A stretch of 64,000 nucleotides of DNA, from positions 3,201,501 to 3,265,500 of the forward strand of contig NZ_CP092415.1 of NCBI RefSeq assembly GCF_023716465.1. The letters are read 5' to 3'. The stretch comes from Flagellimonas marinaquae. GTDB taxonomy: Bacteria; Bacteroidota; Bacteroidia; Flavobacteriales; Flavobacteriaceae. Below are positions 62,915-64,000 of the stretch, in pieces. Both the position numbers and the translations under genes were made by a program. Within the stretch, counting starts at the first letter, position 1, and every line of letters begins with the position of its first letter. The notes under the pieces were generated by a model. It was not told the DNA's origin. It made no database searches and worked only from the letters and a program-made list of their open reading frames with translations.

Positions 62915-64000
62915 TTTTATAGTTTATGGAGATCAGCTCATCTTCAAGCAGTCTTTCCAGTGTTGTTAAAAGTTCCTCCTCATTGGCGCCGGTTTCCTTT
63001 TCCAATTGTCGGGAAGTATGGGGCCGAATTTCTAATAGCTCCATGATCCTTTTCTCCAAATAATGCGAGGAGGGCATTACTTTCTCTTGTCTACAAATAT
63101 CGCAAGTACCGCAGTTTTCGGAAACCTTTTCACCAAAATAATTCAGGAGATATACACTTCGGCATACCTTTATATTGGTAATGTACCCCAACATGGCCTC
63201 CATATTTTTTTGTTTAACTTGATTAAAATCCTTGATTTTCTTGGCAAACAAATTAATGGTGTGATCATCTTCACGGGGTACCAAAAAAGTAATTTCAAGG
63301 TCAGAGGTGTTGTTTTTATACTTCACAATCTGGTCGTCGGCAAGCTGTTGAAGTAACTGCTTCAACTGTCTCTCGCTTGTTCCGGTTTTTTGTGACAACA
63401 GATACAGATTGATTTTTGTTTCGTAATCCGTAATGCCCCCATACGTTCTTAGTATGGTCTGAATGATGGGGGCCGTTTTCCTGTTTTTGTCCAAATAATC
63501 AAATATTTGCGTTTTTGGCGCTACAAATTGTAATGTTGTTTTCTCCTTGAAGTTTTCGGAAAGCGTAAGAACCGAATTTTGATCTAATATTCGAATAGCA
63601 TTAAAAGTCGTGTTCGGATTAAACCCGTAGCGTTTGCAAAATTCATTGAATGTAAAGGCCAAAGGTTCACTTATAAGTTCACCGTACGATATCTGGAAAT
63701 AATTGTTGAGTTTGGAATACACCATTTTAACAAATGCCACATCGGGCAAATTGGCCAAAAATTGTTGTTGTGCCTTTTCGGCATCTTCGTTAGAGGAAAC
63801 AATTATGGCCGTTGATGGTTTACCATCCCTTCCTGCGCGCCCCGCTTCTTGAAAATAGCTCTCCAAGCTATCGGGGATTTGATAATGGACCACTAGGCGA
63901 ACATCCGGCTTGTCCACTCCCATTCCAAAGGCATTGGTAGCCACCATCGCCCGTACCTTACCGCTTAACCAAAGGTTAAGTTTTTCTTCTTTGTCGGATT
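62895..64000 (-). CDS. recQ: ATP-dependent DNA helicase RecQ, 3' part
   Basis: The C-terminal 368 residues of a RecQ helicase; the frame continues past the right edge of the window, upstream residues reading [17 protein letters not shown] before [10 protein letters not shown]. Helicase motifs V and VI ([25 protein letters not shown]) are followed by a Zn-binding motif with Cys residues (CDICRQEK, preceded by NCGTC) and a winged-helix RQC-like domain. No HRDC domain is seen at the C-terminus. It is the short Bacteroidota RecQ form. Confidence 0.94.
   Translation of the reverse strand, partial: SDKEEKLNLWLSGKVRAMVATNAFGMGVDKPDVRLVVHYQIPDSLESYFQEAGRAGRDGKPSTAIIVSSNEDAEKAQQQFLANLPDVAFVKMVYSKLNNYFQISYGELISEPLAFTFNEFCKRYGFNPNTTFNAIRILDQNSVLTLSENFKEKTTLQFVAPKTQIFDYLDKNRKTAPIIQTILRTYGGITDYETKINLYLLSQKTGTSERQLKQLLQQLADDQIVKYKNNTSDLEITFLVPREDDHTINLFAKKIKDFNQVKQKNMEAMLGYITNIKVCRSVYLLNYFGEKVSENCGTCDICRQEKVMPSSHYLEKRIMELLEIRPHTSRQLEKETGANEEELLTTLERLLEDELISINYKNEYIKK

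Noticed and set aside
1..64000. CRISPR arrays, rRNA genes, prophage or toxin-antitoxin pairs
   Set aside because: No regularly spaced identical repeats, rRNA sequence, phage structural genes or recognisable toxin families were seen.

Overview
The window looks like a chromosomal segment of a marine-type Flavobacteriaceae (phylum Bacteroidota). Evidence: gldF and gldG of the Bacteroidota gliding/ABC-transporter system; promoters of the Bacteroidota form TTG-N19-21-TAnnTTTG (before the tRNA, HU and 15145 genes); almost no Shine-Dalgarno sites; AT-rich DNA; and family members typical of flavobacteria (DUF4870, DUF6090, START-like, DUF4212 symporter subunit). I cannot name the genus from sequence alone.

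Region 1 (1-27.5 kb) is one large exopolysaccharide/capsule locus of the Wzx/Wzy type. A minus-strand block (58-13065) holds three GT4 glycosyltransferases, two hexapeptide acyltransferases, a Wzy-like polymerase, a MurJ/MviN-type flippase, a membrane O-acyltransferase, two nucleotide-sugar 6-dehydrogenases and two C4-epimerases. Together these could supply UDP-GlcA, UDP-GalA and UDP-GalNAcA. Next come a plus-strand PL1-like pectate-lyase lipoprotein (13407), three FemAB/BioF2-type GNAT proteins (15145, 16381, 17369), then an initiating sugar phosphotransferase, a DegT aminotransferase and a fourth GT4 (minus). The plus-strand set of CapD-like dehydratase, Wza and Wzc follows, with a PHP-type tyrosine phosphatase facing it. 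The encoded polymer is probably acidic, rich in uronic acid and N-acylated amino sugar. The lyase may trim or release it.

Region 2 (27.7-43.2 kb) is mostly core-genome: an RprXY-like two-component pair with a regularly spaced repeat upstream, a short gene, two unrecognised secreted proteins, an M1 peptidase lipoprotein, mnmE, a DUF4870 protein, dnaN, the operon SAM-hydrolase / monooxygenase-like / gldF / gldG, phoH and purC.

Region 3 (43.3-55.3 kb) is a short-chain-acid (probably acetate) module: a zinc-ribbon HTH protein with a dyad at its start codon, a porin-like protein, a DUF4212 + VC_2705-type symporter, a DUF3311-like small protein overlapping a CbrA-like symporter/histidine-kinase fusion, a solo receiver, acetyl-CoA synthetase, then on the other strand a DnaQ-like exonuclease and a cNMP/CBS/DUF294 protein, and two tiny overlapping membrane proteins.

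Region 4 (55.4-64 kb) holds a CsaA-like tRNA-binding protein, TerC, a DUF6090 protein, a thioredoxin-reductase-like flavoprotein with two dyads upstream, tRNA-Met(CAU), a START-like protein, a class IV aminotransferase whose start codon abuts a terminator hairpin, YqgE, HU, fmt and the 3' part of recQ. No CRISPR array, insertion sequence, rRNA or prophage was seen.
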